Origin: Nageia nagi
Lineage: Eukaryota; Pinophyta
NCBI GenBank assembly: GCA_050084985.1
Contig: JBITNC010000001.1
Span: forward strand, 198,152,001-198,216,000
DNA: 64,000 nucleotides
Direction: 5' to 3'
Shown here: positions 23,520 to 37,890 of the stretch, one piece after another
Position numbering within the stretch: position 1 is the first letter of the stretch
Layout: the number at the start of each line of letters is the position of its first letter
Program-made: the position numbers and the translations under genes
Notes under the pieces: generated by a model
Databases searched by the model: none
Told to the model about the DNA's origin: nothing
Seen by the model: the letters and a program-made list of their open reading frames with translations, nothing else

Positions 23520-23524
23520 CATCT

Positions 23525-24190
23525 TGATTCTTAGGTTGGTTTAATTTTCAACTAAGACCTTAAGCTCTTTGAACATATCAAAAGTTTGATATTTATGCTC
23601 AAGTAGATAACCAAAGGTCATCCTACTAAAATCATCTATGAAGGTGAGGACATAATATGCTCATCCAAGAGACTTAGTTTGAAATGGATCCATTAAATCT
23701 AAATATATCAATTGGAGAGGTCGAGTTTCCCTTATTGCCTTATCCTTATCAAGTTTTTACCTTTTTATCTTCCCTAATATGCAATTTTCATAAAGATAAA
23801 TGGAAGTTTATATTGAAGGAAATCCTTCTATAAGTTATTGATTCTTCATTAATTAAATACTTTTGTGGTTGAAGTGGCCTAATCTTTGATGCCAAAGGTT
23901 TCTCTTAGAATAAAAAACTTGTAGCTAGGCACAATTTAGTAGGTACTTGATAAACAATATAAAGATTATTTTTTATAGATCCTTTTATCAAGGTGGTAAA
24001 TATTTTCCTTATGCTCTATGACTTTGAGTTAACTCAAAGGTATATCATTTTATTGCAAGTTTTAAAATTTATCTCTTTCAAAACACATGTGATTAGTGCA
24101 ACTTGTATCCACTATCCAATCATTTTAAAAAGAATGAGACTTGTATTAAATACCATAAACATAAGCACTTTTATTATTCTTCCCTTTGAA
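23525..24190 (-). pseudogene. Copia element B: integrase N-part and protease
   Basis: Minus strand, the other half of the integrase split by the gypsy insertion; its first residues fit those at 15607 across the duplicated site. The pre-integrase motif NLWHQRLGHFNHKS lies at about 23860-23920. The copia protease active-site region is at about 24085-24110 (WIVDTSCTNHM), where family members read DSG; the Gly is lost. Confidence 0.88.
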
Positions 24191-24196
24191 GTTGTT

Positions 24197-24287
<91 letters not shown>

Positions 24288-25133
24288 GATTTTCCTCTTT
24301 CTTATTCTTGTAGCAATGGTGCTCTTTGTGACCATGGATTCCATAAAATTTACAATTACCATCAAATTTTGACTTAGAATTGCATTTTTTTTTACTTTCC
24401 TTTGCCATCATTATGATTGTTATCATTATTATTTTACATTCCTTTTGGGATGAGCATGAAAAGTCTTCTTATAGTCCTTAAATTTCTTCTTGAAGTGAGA
24501 CTTAGTTTCTCCTAAAGAAATGTTATGATCCTTTGAAGTATAAATCAATACTTTCTTGTTGAATACTCTTCATGCTTCAAGAGGAGTCTAGAAATATTCT
24601 CTAAGTAGAAGACTTGCTCTTCATTATCGAGCCTTATCTTAATGACAATCATAAAATGACTAAACTTGGTTGAGATGATTTGCAATATGATGAACACCAT
24701 GAATTAATTATTAATACAATTTCACCCATAACCCACAAGTTGAGTTCTTATATCTATAATATTTTTCAAATAAATTACCACATTCTCATCCTCCCATTGA
24801 CAAGATTGCAAGAGCTTTTAGAGGATGGTGAACCTTATAGAGAATTTTTACCCAAGGTATATATAGTTTAATCCTATCCCATGCTTCTTTAGCAGAATTT
24901 GAGGTTGAAATCATGAGGAAAAATTCATCTAAGACTACTCAAAATATCATTAAAGTTACCAACTTATTTTTGTTGTTTTACACCTCTAATTCTCTAGCAT
25001 TTGTTAGGGCGACTTGATCCTCATTCACAATTTTCCAAATTTTGTGTGCTTAAAGATCCACTTTTATCCTTGGTTTCTAAACTCCATATTTTGAACCATC
25101 AAGGATGTTCTTAGGTGTAAAGGAATCTCCCAT
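24191..25133 (-). pseudogene. Copia element B: gag with an (RE)n tract
   Basis: The minus-strand start ATG at 25131-25133 opens MGDSFTPKNILDGSKYG, a copia gag N-terminus, running with stops to a zinc knuckle at about 24319-24360, CKFYGIHGHKEHHC; the second Cys of CX2CX4HX4C is Tyr. Directly after it, (GA)n is in frame and encodes a long Arg-Glu dipeptide run at the gag-protease junction. Confidence 0.88.
24199..24282. repeat. (CT)42 microsatellite inside copia B
   Basis: About 84 bp of uninterrupted CT on the plus strand, GA on the coding strand. The matching position of copia C has no such run. Confidence 0.97.
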
Positions 25134-27466
25134 TTATACAAATAAAGATCAATTTTAGATTAAGGTATAAGAAGCATGAAATCAACATAACAATTTGTAA
25201 GTATTTAACCAACTATCATAATAATTGCTAGTATTTAACCAACCATCATTGTTGAATTGTTAGCCAAAGTAACCAACCAATATTGTTAACCAAATTATCA
25301 AAAAATTTAACCAACTTTTTCAATATTATTGCAATTGTAGAAAAGAAAGAACTTGTGCAAGTTTATGCAAATTGAAAAGCAAATTGGAAAATTTTAAGTT
25401 ATAAGTTATATTAGTAGCTTGTAAATATTTGTATTAGTATATTATAGTTTGCAAGTTATGTTAATAGGTTTTAATTCATGTTAGTGAACTTAGTTAACAT
25501 TGTTTAACATCAAATAGATTATATACCTAATCTACAATTGTTGGTTAGTGTTTGTAGTTAGTGCATATTTTACCATAGCCTTAGTTTGAGCATTTTGTTA
25601 ATTGTCTAAACCACTAGGAATAAGTACAACCATATAACAACGGTTAGTAGTTTCCTTAGTTAGTGGTTAGTTACATGATAAATCTCTAAGATTTTTTACA
25701 ACATTGTCTTGTTAAACTAAAACGAGAGTATTAAAAATAAAAATAAAAAGGATAACAAACATAATCTTGCTTAATAAATATATTTCCAAAGGAAGAGTCA
25801 TCTCCATATCCATCTAAGCATTTGAAGTAGCTGAATTAAGAAATATACAAAAGAGTACAACTTGACCCATAGCTTAACATAGTTGTCTTAAAAGTATTGA
25901 CCATTTTTCTAACTTGACTTGTTCTTATTTCTTCTTGGCTTTCTTCCAAAACTTGTCATTTTTATTCTCAATTGCATTCATTATTGCAATAGTATTCCTC
26001 ATTTTCCTATACTTGGAAGGCATCACAAAACACTCTTGTTTACATTTCCAAAATAAGGTTAAATCAAGAAGAAAACATACTTACAAAAATCCATCACAAA
26101 TTACTTTATTTCAAGTAATAATAATTTTTTAAAAAATGGATCAATCTCCCCCTCCTTTTAAAAATAAACAAAATACACCTAAAATCCTCTTTTTATTAAA
26201 AAAAAGGAAGTAAAAGAGCTTCCTTTAAAAATTAATAGATGGAATAAATACCTCCTTTAAAAGGTTTTAACTTTTCCAAAATAACATCATTTTGAAAAGA
26301 AAGGGATTTAAGAAACACCCCTCTTTTTTTTTTAAAGGATACTTTACTTAAAATATCCTCCCTAAATAATTGATTTCTTCCAAAAAGAATTAATTATTTA
26401 TTTCTCCCCCCCTTTTTTGTTAAAAAAAGGCCTATAAAAACTTTAATAATTTCCCCCAAAAAAATTAAGTCTCCAAAAAAATTAACTTCCCTCAAAAAGT
26501 TAACTTCCAAAAATAAATTAAATCCCCTATTAAAAAATAAATACATTTTAAAATACATAAAAATATAGCAATAAATTTTAAATGTACTAATCTCATACAC
26601 CAAACCCCACCAAAAAATTAATGGGCATGGTCACAAGGCATGGGCACAAGAGATTCCATTCAAAATTTGGTGAAACAATGTCAATGCCTATCCTAGAAAA
26701 GCCAATGGAGTGAGCAAATGGAGGAGCTTGCCCTAGAAGGGAATTTTTGGTAATACATATCTATAGGAGTTAAGGGCTTGTTGTGATGGGTAGGGGTGGA
26801 GTTCTAGTGTGGGGTAGCAGATGGGTGGATGCCAAGTGGGATGAACTGGTGGGGTAGGGTGGGAGCAGAGTGTGTGGCAGTAGAGCCTAGTGTTGTAAGC
26901 TAACGAGAGTGGGGTTCCATTGTGATAAGGGTTTCATTGTTTAACCTTTAGAAGCATAGTTTTTGTAACATAAAACTTTTACAACATTATTCCAAATATG
27001 TATTTGTTTTTAAATATTAAAAAATAAAAAAATTAAACTTTTTTTGCAATTGTAGGTGTAACCCAAACTCTACATTCTTTAATAAAACTATTTATACTAT
27101 ACTTTGATAGATGTTTATACCCTCCTTTTATTGCTAATGCCTCCCCTTCCATATATATATATAGACATACACACAAATAATAATAATAATCTCTATTTTT
27201 ATATAAAAATTACACTAAATTTTTAATACAAGAAATATAATATTTTCATAAAAAAGGTACAAATAAAAAAATTGCAAATTTTACAATTTATACAAAATAA
27301 ATCTAAATTGAATTTTTTTATAAATTTTAACAAATTTAATGATAAAAAAATTCATAATAATATATTATTATTATTTTGAAATAATTTTAACAATAAATAA
27401 TTGTAAGAGAAGAATGTTAGTATAAATAATTGCCAAACAATAACACATTGTTACTTTTAAGCAAAT
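25134..27466 (-). other. Long leader of copia B
   Basis: Between the gag start and the insertion of the next LTR element lie 2.3 kb without coding signal: AT-rich repeats (accaac, ttagt motifs at 25200-25700), oligo-A/T tracts (26130-26600), then a G-rich island at about 26610-26950 (aggggtggag, gggtagggtgggag) and again AT-rich DNA. Copia C has the same order at 48010-49996, so this looks like a family trait rather than a chance insertion. Confidence 0.55.
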
Positions 27467-28162
27467 TTTTATAACCAAAATAATAATTTATTAGGGTTAG
27501 TAAGTAATAGAATAATAACAAAATTCAAGAATATTGAAATAACATGAAAGATGATAATGAATAAAGATGATCAATTGACCTTGACCTATCAAATTTGAAT
27601 TTTAAATAACTTACATGCTTATTTTTTACCTATAATTATAGATTGGATGTCTGATTCACCTAAGATAGGATAATAATGAACTACTTGTGGAATCGAGAAC
27701 CTCAAATCCATTGTGAATTGAGCGATGCCATTAGGTTACTTCCACATAAGGATCATTGATATTTTGTGTTCATTGAGATTATTGCTCAAGGGTTAGGTTT
27801 TTAACATCGATATAGCAAAATAGTGGCTCAAGAATGTGAGTAAGCTTTGAGTATAACACAATTAAAATATGATCAATGGTGTTACAAAATATTGATCAAA
27901 GGACCAAATTATGTTACCACCTATCAAAGATTCCAAATCATGTCATGATTTCTCATGTACAACCCTTCCATCTTTATAGATAGCAGGTCTAGTAGCAAGG
28001 CTCCTCCTTAGGTTTATGATGATGTAGGCCAACCTGGTATCATAAAACATAAAGATAGATAAGCGTGCATAATGATAAGAGTAATAAAATACTTAATTAA
28101 ATGAATTATTATAAATACCTAAAAATGGTATTTAAATTAAAATTTCTTTTTAAGTGTTAATA
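27467..28162 (-). mobile_element. LTR element E: 3' LTR (696 bp)
   Basis: Aligns over its whole length with 32626-33323 (for example aataataatttattagggtta, taggttacttccacataa, ggctcaagaatgtgagtaagctt). On the minus strand it is preceded by the purine run AAAGTGGGGCATC (28163-28176), a good polypurine tract. Terminal bases are eroded compared with the other LTR. Confidence 0.88.
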
Positions 28163-31100
28163 GATGCCCCACTTTGAATATGATTTTATGCTTTTGGTAT
28201 AAAATAAAATCAAAGTATAAATTCGAAGTAAACAAGATAAGCAAGAAAATACTCCCTAAAAAATTTCTTCACAATGGTAACTTTGGATGCCCTAGTTTTG
28301 ACAAATGTTATGCCCCTTGTTTGTCTTGGTTACGATATGATGGAACTCTCATCATAGGGGCAACCTAAGGCAAAGATAAAAGAACCATTAATCAAATTAG
28401 AAAAGAAATATTTTTCACAAGATATATCAAATATTTAAGCATCATATCATATGTATATCATGAAAGAACAAGATACCAAACCTATCCTTGGTGGCTTAAC
28501 CACCAAGATGATGTGAAGAGAGTGCTTACCAAATATGTAATAAGCATCATTTAATAGTTATGAAAAGTAATGTATGATAAGGATTATATGATATGACAAG
28601 TGTTTTTAAAAATATGATAAGCATGATATGAACATGCATTTGTTAAAGCATGATATATAAGGCATAGTACTTAAGAAAAGAAAAATTTGACATGAAAGTC
28701 ATGATAAGAAACCTAGGAAAGTAAATGAATCACCTTTTTCACATACTTACTATTACAAAAAAGAATATTTTATGAGAATGACTAATTTTTATCCTTGTAA
28801 TGTAGTGACATCGATGGAATCATTTGTAATTTTCTTGAAAAGTTAGTTATAAGAAACAAAACATGCATGTATGACATAAAAAGTGATGAAACATAGTTAT
28901 TTTAAATGTATTAATTATCATAATAAAAGCTAAACATCCAATATATTAAGATATAATAAAACCATAAGAAAATATCAACATATCAAACATGTTTTCCCCA
29001 CTTAAGAGGACTTACCTCAAAGCAATAACATGCCCCACTTTTTGGAGAGGTCTTGATAAGAGTGCCCCACCTTCTAGAGAGACCAATGATAAGAATAATA
29101 TGACAAATATTATATGACAAACATGATATGATAAACACAATATAAAAAATATGATATGATAAACATGATATAAAAAATATGATATGATAAAAATTATATT
29201 ATAAGCAAGATACGATAAGGCATGACATCATTGTACTATCAAATCATGAAGCAAAAATCATCAAACAATATCATTAAGACTAGATCATTAAATATGAAGA
29301 GAAAAATATAGGGATTTAAACTTATTGGATTGATGTATTTTAATTCCTCAAACATAAATTACTTTCTAAAATATCAAACCAATTGACCTCTTTTTGGATT
29401 GAATTCACTGATATGAGACTAAGCCATAAAATTGAATGTCACATTTCATTCTGTACTGAGTGGCATCATTTGGTAATCTCAACAAAACAAAAAAATTAAC
29501 TTTTTCCATTTTTAATACTACCAATCTAAAATATGATTTGATCATATGAAATATCTTCCTAACACTAAGTGTCGATGCCTAGAGTTTTCTATAAAAGTTC
29601 CACAAAAATTTTCCCCTTACCTTAGGCAAAGTATTACATACTAAAATCTTATTGCAAATATGAACTATTAACTAAATTATATACTGAAATAACATCATAT
29701 AAATTTTAAATATCTGATACTGAATATGATAAACTCAAATTACTATTCAACATACCCCTAATCCCAACTGAAAACTGCCAAAATTGACCAACTAATTACC
29801 CCCAACTTACTTATGAAGGAAAGATTCAAATATATCATATTCATTCATATTAAAAAGTATAAGAATCATAGAATAAAAAATTTATCATATCCTTAATCTC
29901 ATAAAAACTCATAACATCTTGAATTCATCATATATCAAACTCATGTCATGGCTAATTCAATACAACTTACAAATTGACAATTTTCTTCATTGACAACAAA
30001 ACTTAAATTTATGTCCATTTCCATGATTTATTCCAAAATAAATTAAATTAACTTAAAAAAATTTATGGAAAATTCTGAAACATTCATTCATATCTTATTC
30101 TAAATTAATTTTAAGGTTTAGGAGCAACATCTTTACTTTTGCAACTTTTACAACTTTTTGGCAATTTTTTCTATAATTTTTAGCTTAATCTAATAATAAC
30201 TCCAAATTTTTTGAAATAGTAAAATTCAATAAAAAAAAATACATTCACATACCTAAAACATTCTTATCCTTAAATTTTCAGCCTCTTATTCACTCTTTCC
30301 CATATTTTGATCCTCTTGGTTCATGATAAGCAATCCTTGTAAACCTGAAATTGTCAAAAAATTGCCAACTTCCAACAAGTATAACTTTTGTTTTACATAT
30401 CCAATTAAGCTTATTATTTTTGAATTATCAATTTGGAATCATAAATTTTAACAAAAATCATATAGCCTAATCATATTCAGATAAAAAATGACTTATTTAG
30501 AGGTAGAAAAAGGATCATAACTTTTGATTTGGGAGTAATTTTTAGATGGATTTTTTTTTAATTTCATATTTTTTCAAGATATATCAATTAAAACTATAAA
30601 ATTTTCTATAAAAACTACTTAGAATGCAATGATTTTGCTCAAAACATAGCATTGATACTGCTCAAAATGTAGCATCGATGCTGCATTCCTTGCCCCTTAT
30701 GGAGTGACATGTTTTTTTCTATAGGCCTATTTTTTCATATTTATGCAAAAAAATATTTAATTTATGATAAAAACCTCATTTTACACTATTTAACACTTTT
30801 TGACAAAAATTGAAAATAACTTTTTGAATTTTATACAAATAATGCAATTTACAATAACTCACAAAATGCACAAGTGAGCAACTTCAAATAATGACTATGC
30901 AACATTTGCAAAAACTAAACTTTGTCTTGACTTCTTTAGAGTCCTTCAAGAACAAAGGTCTACTTATGATCTTAAATTCTTTGGAGTACCCAATATTAAA
31001 GGACTATCACACAACACAATAATGCATGGCAACATGAAATGCAACTAGCATGATTATGCACCTAACAATGCAACTATAATGCTAAAATTCAATCCTATCC

Positions 31101-32625
31101 TATATGAAATGCAAGAGAACACATGATCAAATATCTATTTTGATATTTATATTTCACTTTTGGAATCCATTTCTTTGCAACATTTTTCTTTTTTTCATTG
31201 ATTTCAACATATCCTAACAAGCCTTTTTGTATTAGGTTGTCTTCTTTTAAGCATTCAAATGGTCTAAATTTCTCTTTTCTAAATGTTTCCATTATTTGTT
31301 CGAATTTATCAATGATTTTATATTATTTTTTCTTATTAATCATGTTGAATAATTTTTCATCATTATACATGTATCATTTTCTTATTAAAATATTAAATAC
31401 TTCATCAAACCAATCTTTTTTATCAAACACTCTTGCCAAAGGTATATCTAGCTTGTCTTCTAATTTTCTCTATATTTTTTAGATAAAATGGACCTGATTT
31501 TTCTTCTCTAAATTTCTAATAAAATTAGCACATACAACAAGAATATTGTATTTTTCAATTTGTAACATCTCCTTAAACTTATCATTGTATATTGTATTAT
31601 TATCTAATATATTTATAGTAAGATTTATTTGTTCATCATTTGATAATTCACTTTGATTTTTCAAGTCACTATATATATATATATATCCAATCAATAATAT
31701 TTTCATTCATTTTCTCAATATAAACTAGGTCCATTTCATTAAAATCATCATCATAATCATAATAATTATCAAAATTACTGTAAACCTCTTCATCTACTTC
31801 AAATTTCTTATTTTCATCTTTATAATTAAATGAAACTTAGGAATAGTTACTTACCTAGATATTTAAGCTCCATACCTATGGATCAAGAATTGAATTTTTT
31901 TGATTATCCTTTGAATCTACAACATCATTGCACCATGGAGCTATGCCACTTAGAGTATCATTAATCTCTAGGGGGTTATGGCTCTCAATTGCTCTATGTT
32001 TCTTATCTCTTTCAAATTGTTAACTTCTTCCTTCAATTGGATTAGATCTTGCTCTTTGTATACATTATCATCATCATTACAAGCAATATCTAGGATATCA
32101 TCACTTATGAAATTGTAATTAGAATTAACTTTAGCTCTTGTATTATCTAAGGAAGAATTAATTTCATCATGAGATATCTCTATATGTTCATGTTTCTTAT
32201 TTGCCTTTGAAGTTTCATTTTTTTGTGTTTTAAATGCATGTAATATTACATTATATCCATATTTAAGTAATTCAAGAATTAAAGCACTAGGAATGCACAT
32301 AAATTCATTATAATTTGAAAATTGAAAACCTTGAAAAATCTCAATGAAAATACATAGAATAAGCCTAAATGAATCTCAAAAAGTTGTCTACTATGGTAAC
32401 TTATGGTTTTGACCAAAACTTTACAATGATAGATTTCACCAAATTGAACAAAATAATCTTTAAAATTTAAGGTTTTCTTCAAAAATGAAATTCACCAAAA
32501 ATAAATCTTCTTCAAATCCAATAATTTTTAGGCAACCAAAATTTGTAGCAAACAAAAAATAAGATTTTTAATAAAAGGCTCCACAAAAAAATGCAATGTG
32601 TTGAAAGAAATTTAGGTTCACCAAT
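28163..32625 (-). mobile_element. LTR element E: internal region without recognisable pol
   Basis: 4.46 kb between two LTRs. I could not find RT, integrase, protease or zinc-knuckle motifs in any frame. Minus-strand frames at 31968-32300 (110 codons, with KKHEHIEISHDEINSSLDNT and a charged C-terminus), 32279-32482, 31479-31706 and 31095-31292 lie in the 5' third where gag would be expected, but match nothing I know. Tandem motifs such as atgatatgataaacatgatat occur at 28560-28720 and 29100-29220. Structure fits a large non-autonomous (LARD-like) element or a badly decayed one. Confidence 0.6.
32610..32624 (-). promoter_or_regulatory. Possible primer-binding site of element E
   Basis: The minus strand reads TGGTGAACCTAAAT two bases inside the 5' LTR, starting with the TGG expected from a tRNA CCA end. 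I could not assign the tRNA. Confidence 0.45.
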
Positions 32626-33323
32626 TGTTATAATCGAAATAATAATTTATTAGGGTTAATAAATAATAAAATAATAATAAAATTCAATAATATTATAATA
32701 AAACATAAAGATGAAAATGATAAAAAATATTCATTGACCTTAACCTATCAAATCTAAATTTTAAATGACTTACATACCTATGTTCTTACTTGTAATCACA
32801 AATCAGATATCGAATTTGCTTGAGATAGGATAAAAATGAGCTACTCCTAAAAGTGGGACCCTCAAATATATTATGAATCGAGAGACATCGTTGGGTTACT
32901 TCCATATAAAGACCACAATATTTTATGGTCATTAAGATTCCTACTCAAGGGATAGGTTCATAATATTGATATAGCAAAATAGTGGCTCAGGAATATGAGT
33001 AAGCTTCAAGTATAACAAAATCTAAATATGATAGATAGTATTACAAAACACCGATCAAAAGACCAAATTATGTTACCACCTACCAAGGATTCTAGATCAT
33101 TTAATGATTTCTCATGCACAACCCTTCCATCTTTATAAATAGCAAGTCTAGTGCCAAAGCTCCTCCTTGAAATTATGATGATGCTAATCAACTTGTTATC
33201 ATAAAATATAAAGGTAGATAAGTGTGCAAAATGAAAAGAGTAACAAAACACTTGATTAAATGAATTATTAAAAATACTTAAAAGGGGTATTTTAAGTAAA
33301 TTAAATTTTTTTATATGTTAACA
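32626..33323 (-). mobile_element. LTR element E: 5' LTR (698 bp)
   Basis: In plus view it starts TGTTATAATCG and ends ATGTTAACA, giving TG...CA on both strands. Flanking bases (CAAAT at the far left end of the element, TATAC here) do not form a target duplication, so the element may be recombinant or its ends eroded. Right of it, gaggctataccttaaa resembles the copia leader next to the primer-binding site in element C (gaggttataccttg), suggesting E sits in the leader of copia B. Confidence 0.85.
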
Positions 33324-35317
<1,994 letters not shown>

Positions 35318-35569
35318 TTTAATATTTAAATGAGGATTTATTAAATTTGTATTTATCAATATTTTGAAGAGTGATTTTATTGATTAAATTATTAAATGAA
35401 TGTTAATTGAAATATATAAATACATAAATATACATATTTGTTTCTTATATGGAAAATTAGATAGATCTTATAACCTTTGAGACAATGAAAGGAGATATAA
35501 GAGTTATTCAATATCTTTTATTTCAATGCAAGAAATGAATATTTATCTAAATTGTTGATTGAGATTGTG

Positions 35570-36790
35570 TAATATGTGCGCCTGGAACAATCTTAACCAA
35601 AGTAGTTCACGAACAGACTGTGGGACGCAGCCTAATCTCCGGAGAAGGCCGGTTCCTTATCCATTGGGTAAAGAAAAAGTAACAGGAAAGAGATAAAAAG
35701 AGTAGGGAGCGAGAGATTCAAGCAAAAGGATAGGGTAACAAGAAAGGAAGTAAAAGGATAGGGTAACGAGAGAGGAAGTAAAGGGATAGGGTAACGAGAG
35801 AGAAAGCAAAGGGGTAGATCACTAGTTCAGCGCGGGCTTTCGCAGTGTGCGAAACCTTGGCCTGAATCTAGTGTCGCAGCCACAGAACAAGTTCTCACTC
35901 TCTGAATAGCTCCCCAGCTTCTACTCTACCATGTAGCAGACACAGTTATACTAGCAACCCGCAACTATTACTCAGGAAACAAGCTAAGCTGCCACAATGT
36001 AACCAAATTAAGAATAACAATTACGAGTGCTAGACAAGAAAGGTCAAGATGGTTTCATAGTACCGGACTGAAGCTACAGGTCTTCGAGAACAAATGAAAA
36101 GGGCAATACTAGGCTTCCGACCCCAGTTTCTCTTTATTTTCATATATTTATACTGTATTAATAACAGTTACAAGATTACAGAATAGAAACGTTTACAAAA
36201 CGGCCGCAAGATTCTGGCCTTCTTGAACTGATATCACCTACATATGACACTTGGCCGACTGTTACAAAATTGGGCAGATCGCCGACGATTCGGTTCCCTG
36301 ATGATGGCGCTCAGGTATTTTGCAGACTTCCTTCTCTCCTGGAATGTTCAATTCTCCAACTCGGACTCTTCGATCTTTCATTGCGGCCTATTTTCCTCTG
36401 GACGCGGTCTTAATCCCAAATGTTAATCTTTCCCCTTCGCCTGACGTCAGCCTTGAATCTCCGGACTTCTTTATTCACTGGCTCCGGACACTAAATTGCT
36501 CCTTGATGATGTCATCCATTCCGGGCTCCGGTTTCCCTTGCAATTATGAGCTTCTTCTTTTCCGTGATGTCATCTTCATATATCCGGAATGCTTTGTTTC
36601 CCGGAGACACTTGTGCTTACTTCGTCTTTTCCGGAACTTGGTCCTTTCCGAAAGATGAATATCTTATTCTCCGCCACGTCACCATTTCATTCCGGAAAAC
36701 TTTACTCTGATCCCGAGCTACTTTATCCGCTCCAAAAACTCCAGAGAATCTAAGAATGAACCCATGGTTGAAATTAAGGTATACCGGGGC
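35570..36790 (-). mobile_element. GC-rich LTR-like block
   Basis: A 1.2-kb block with markedly higher G+C than its flanks and sharp composition edges. Read on the minus strand it has a cluster of TCCGGA/TTCCGG motifs (36440-36720), a TATA-like agtataaatatatg followed by aataaag (about 36130-36155), then a run of three to four 28-30 bp repeats (ctctcgttaccctatcc..., 35690-35820). The order promoter - transcribed part - repeats suggests an LTR or a solo LTR, unlike any other in the window. Terminal TG/CA and target duplication could not be fixed. Frames at 36244-36426 and 36320-36658 are probably chance. Confidence 0.4.
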
Positions 36791-36949
36791 TTTAATAAAG
36801 AATTTATTTTGTAGGAATCTACATAAATATTAATTAAATATTAATATTTAGGTATTAAATTGTATAGTGACTTGTTCAAGAAAATGTTTTATAACTTATC
36901 TATTAAAATATTATCTACAATCCTATATGGGTAGGTGTAAGAAGGTAGT

Positions 36950-37890
36950 AGTTGAATGTTATCACCATAATTTGGATGTGTCTATTAAATGCAATACCTC
37001 ATGAATCTATACTATTCTATCCACTATATAGCTTCTAATGAAAAAACCATCCTAATCATTAGAAATAATTTTAGGCACCAATGGCCTTAATATATTTACC
37101 AATAGTTTGATTAGAAGCTTGTAGATGGTGTTACAAAGATTGATTAGTTGAAAATTTTTAAATTCACCAAAAATTTCAAATTTAGTGATCAAATAAAGGA
37201 ATTTTATGTGTCATGATTTATACAAGGAATTTTAAGATTTAAATTCTCTTAAAGCTCTAAAAACTTTCTTCCAAGCAATATCCTAAAAGTTTTGAGAGAG
37301 TTAAATAAAAAATCCATTTGAGTCAAGAGCTTTATTTTTTTGGGAAGAAAATGATTGCAAAATATTCTTATTCCTTATATAAGGGTTTCATAAGCCTCTA
37401 ATTGGTTTCATCATCTATTAAGAAAGTGATATTATCCATCATCCTTTCTTCTATTACTTCATCAATTAGCTCATTGGCTATGAGTAGAGTTTTAAAGAAC
37501 TCCACTCATGCCTATCTGATTTCATCCTAATCCTAAGTTCTTTTACCATTTTTATTTTCAAGAATTGTGTTGGAATACCTATTTCTTATTTTAGTGAGGT
37601 AAAAGAACCTTATGTCATATTCCTCTTCCTTTATCCATGCGACCTAGGACTTTCCTCACTAATGTATCTCCTCTTGAGAGATGGCATTATGATATTTACA
37701 TAACTTTTTTCTTTTCATGTTTAGATAAAGCATCAATTATATCTTACTCATCATAACTTTTTCTTTTCATGTTTAGATAAATCATCAATTATATCTTACT
37801 CATGTATTGTGAATTCCACCTTATCTATGTCATATTTAATTTATTTTTCCTCTTATTTAGCCATATAAATGTCTATATTAAATGTTTTTG
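36950..37890 (-). pseudogene. L1-type LINE ORF2: reverse transcriptase part
   Basis: Minus strand: AWIKEEEYDIRFFYLTKIRN (about 37600-37660; compare WLKEGD.NTKFFH), KALDSNGFF (about 37340; compare K.PGPDGF), then FQLINLCNTIYKLLIKLLVN and LRPLVPKIIS (37050-37160; compare FRPISLCN..YKI..K.LA.RL), DGFFIRSYIVDRIV. It stops before the YADD active site, so the 3' end is lost at about 36950. A 46-bp unit is duplicated at about 37705-37800 (ttttcatgtttagataaa...). Confidence 0.88.

Noticed and set aside
36244-36658. Two overlapping plus-strand frames of 60 and 112 codons
   Set aside because: Unsupported by domain; arise in a GC-rich LTR-like block whose promoter-like signals are on the other strand.
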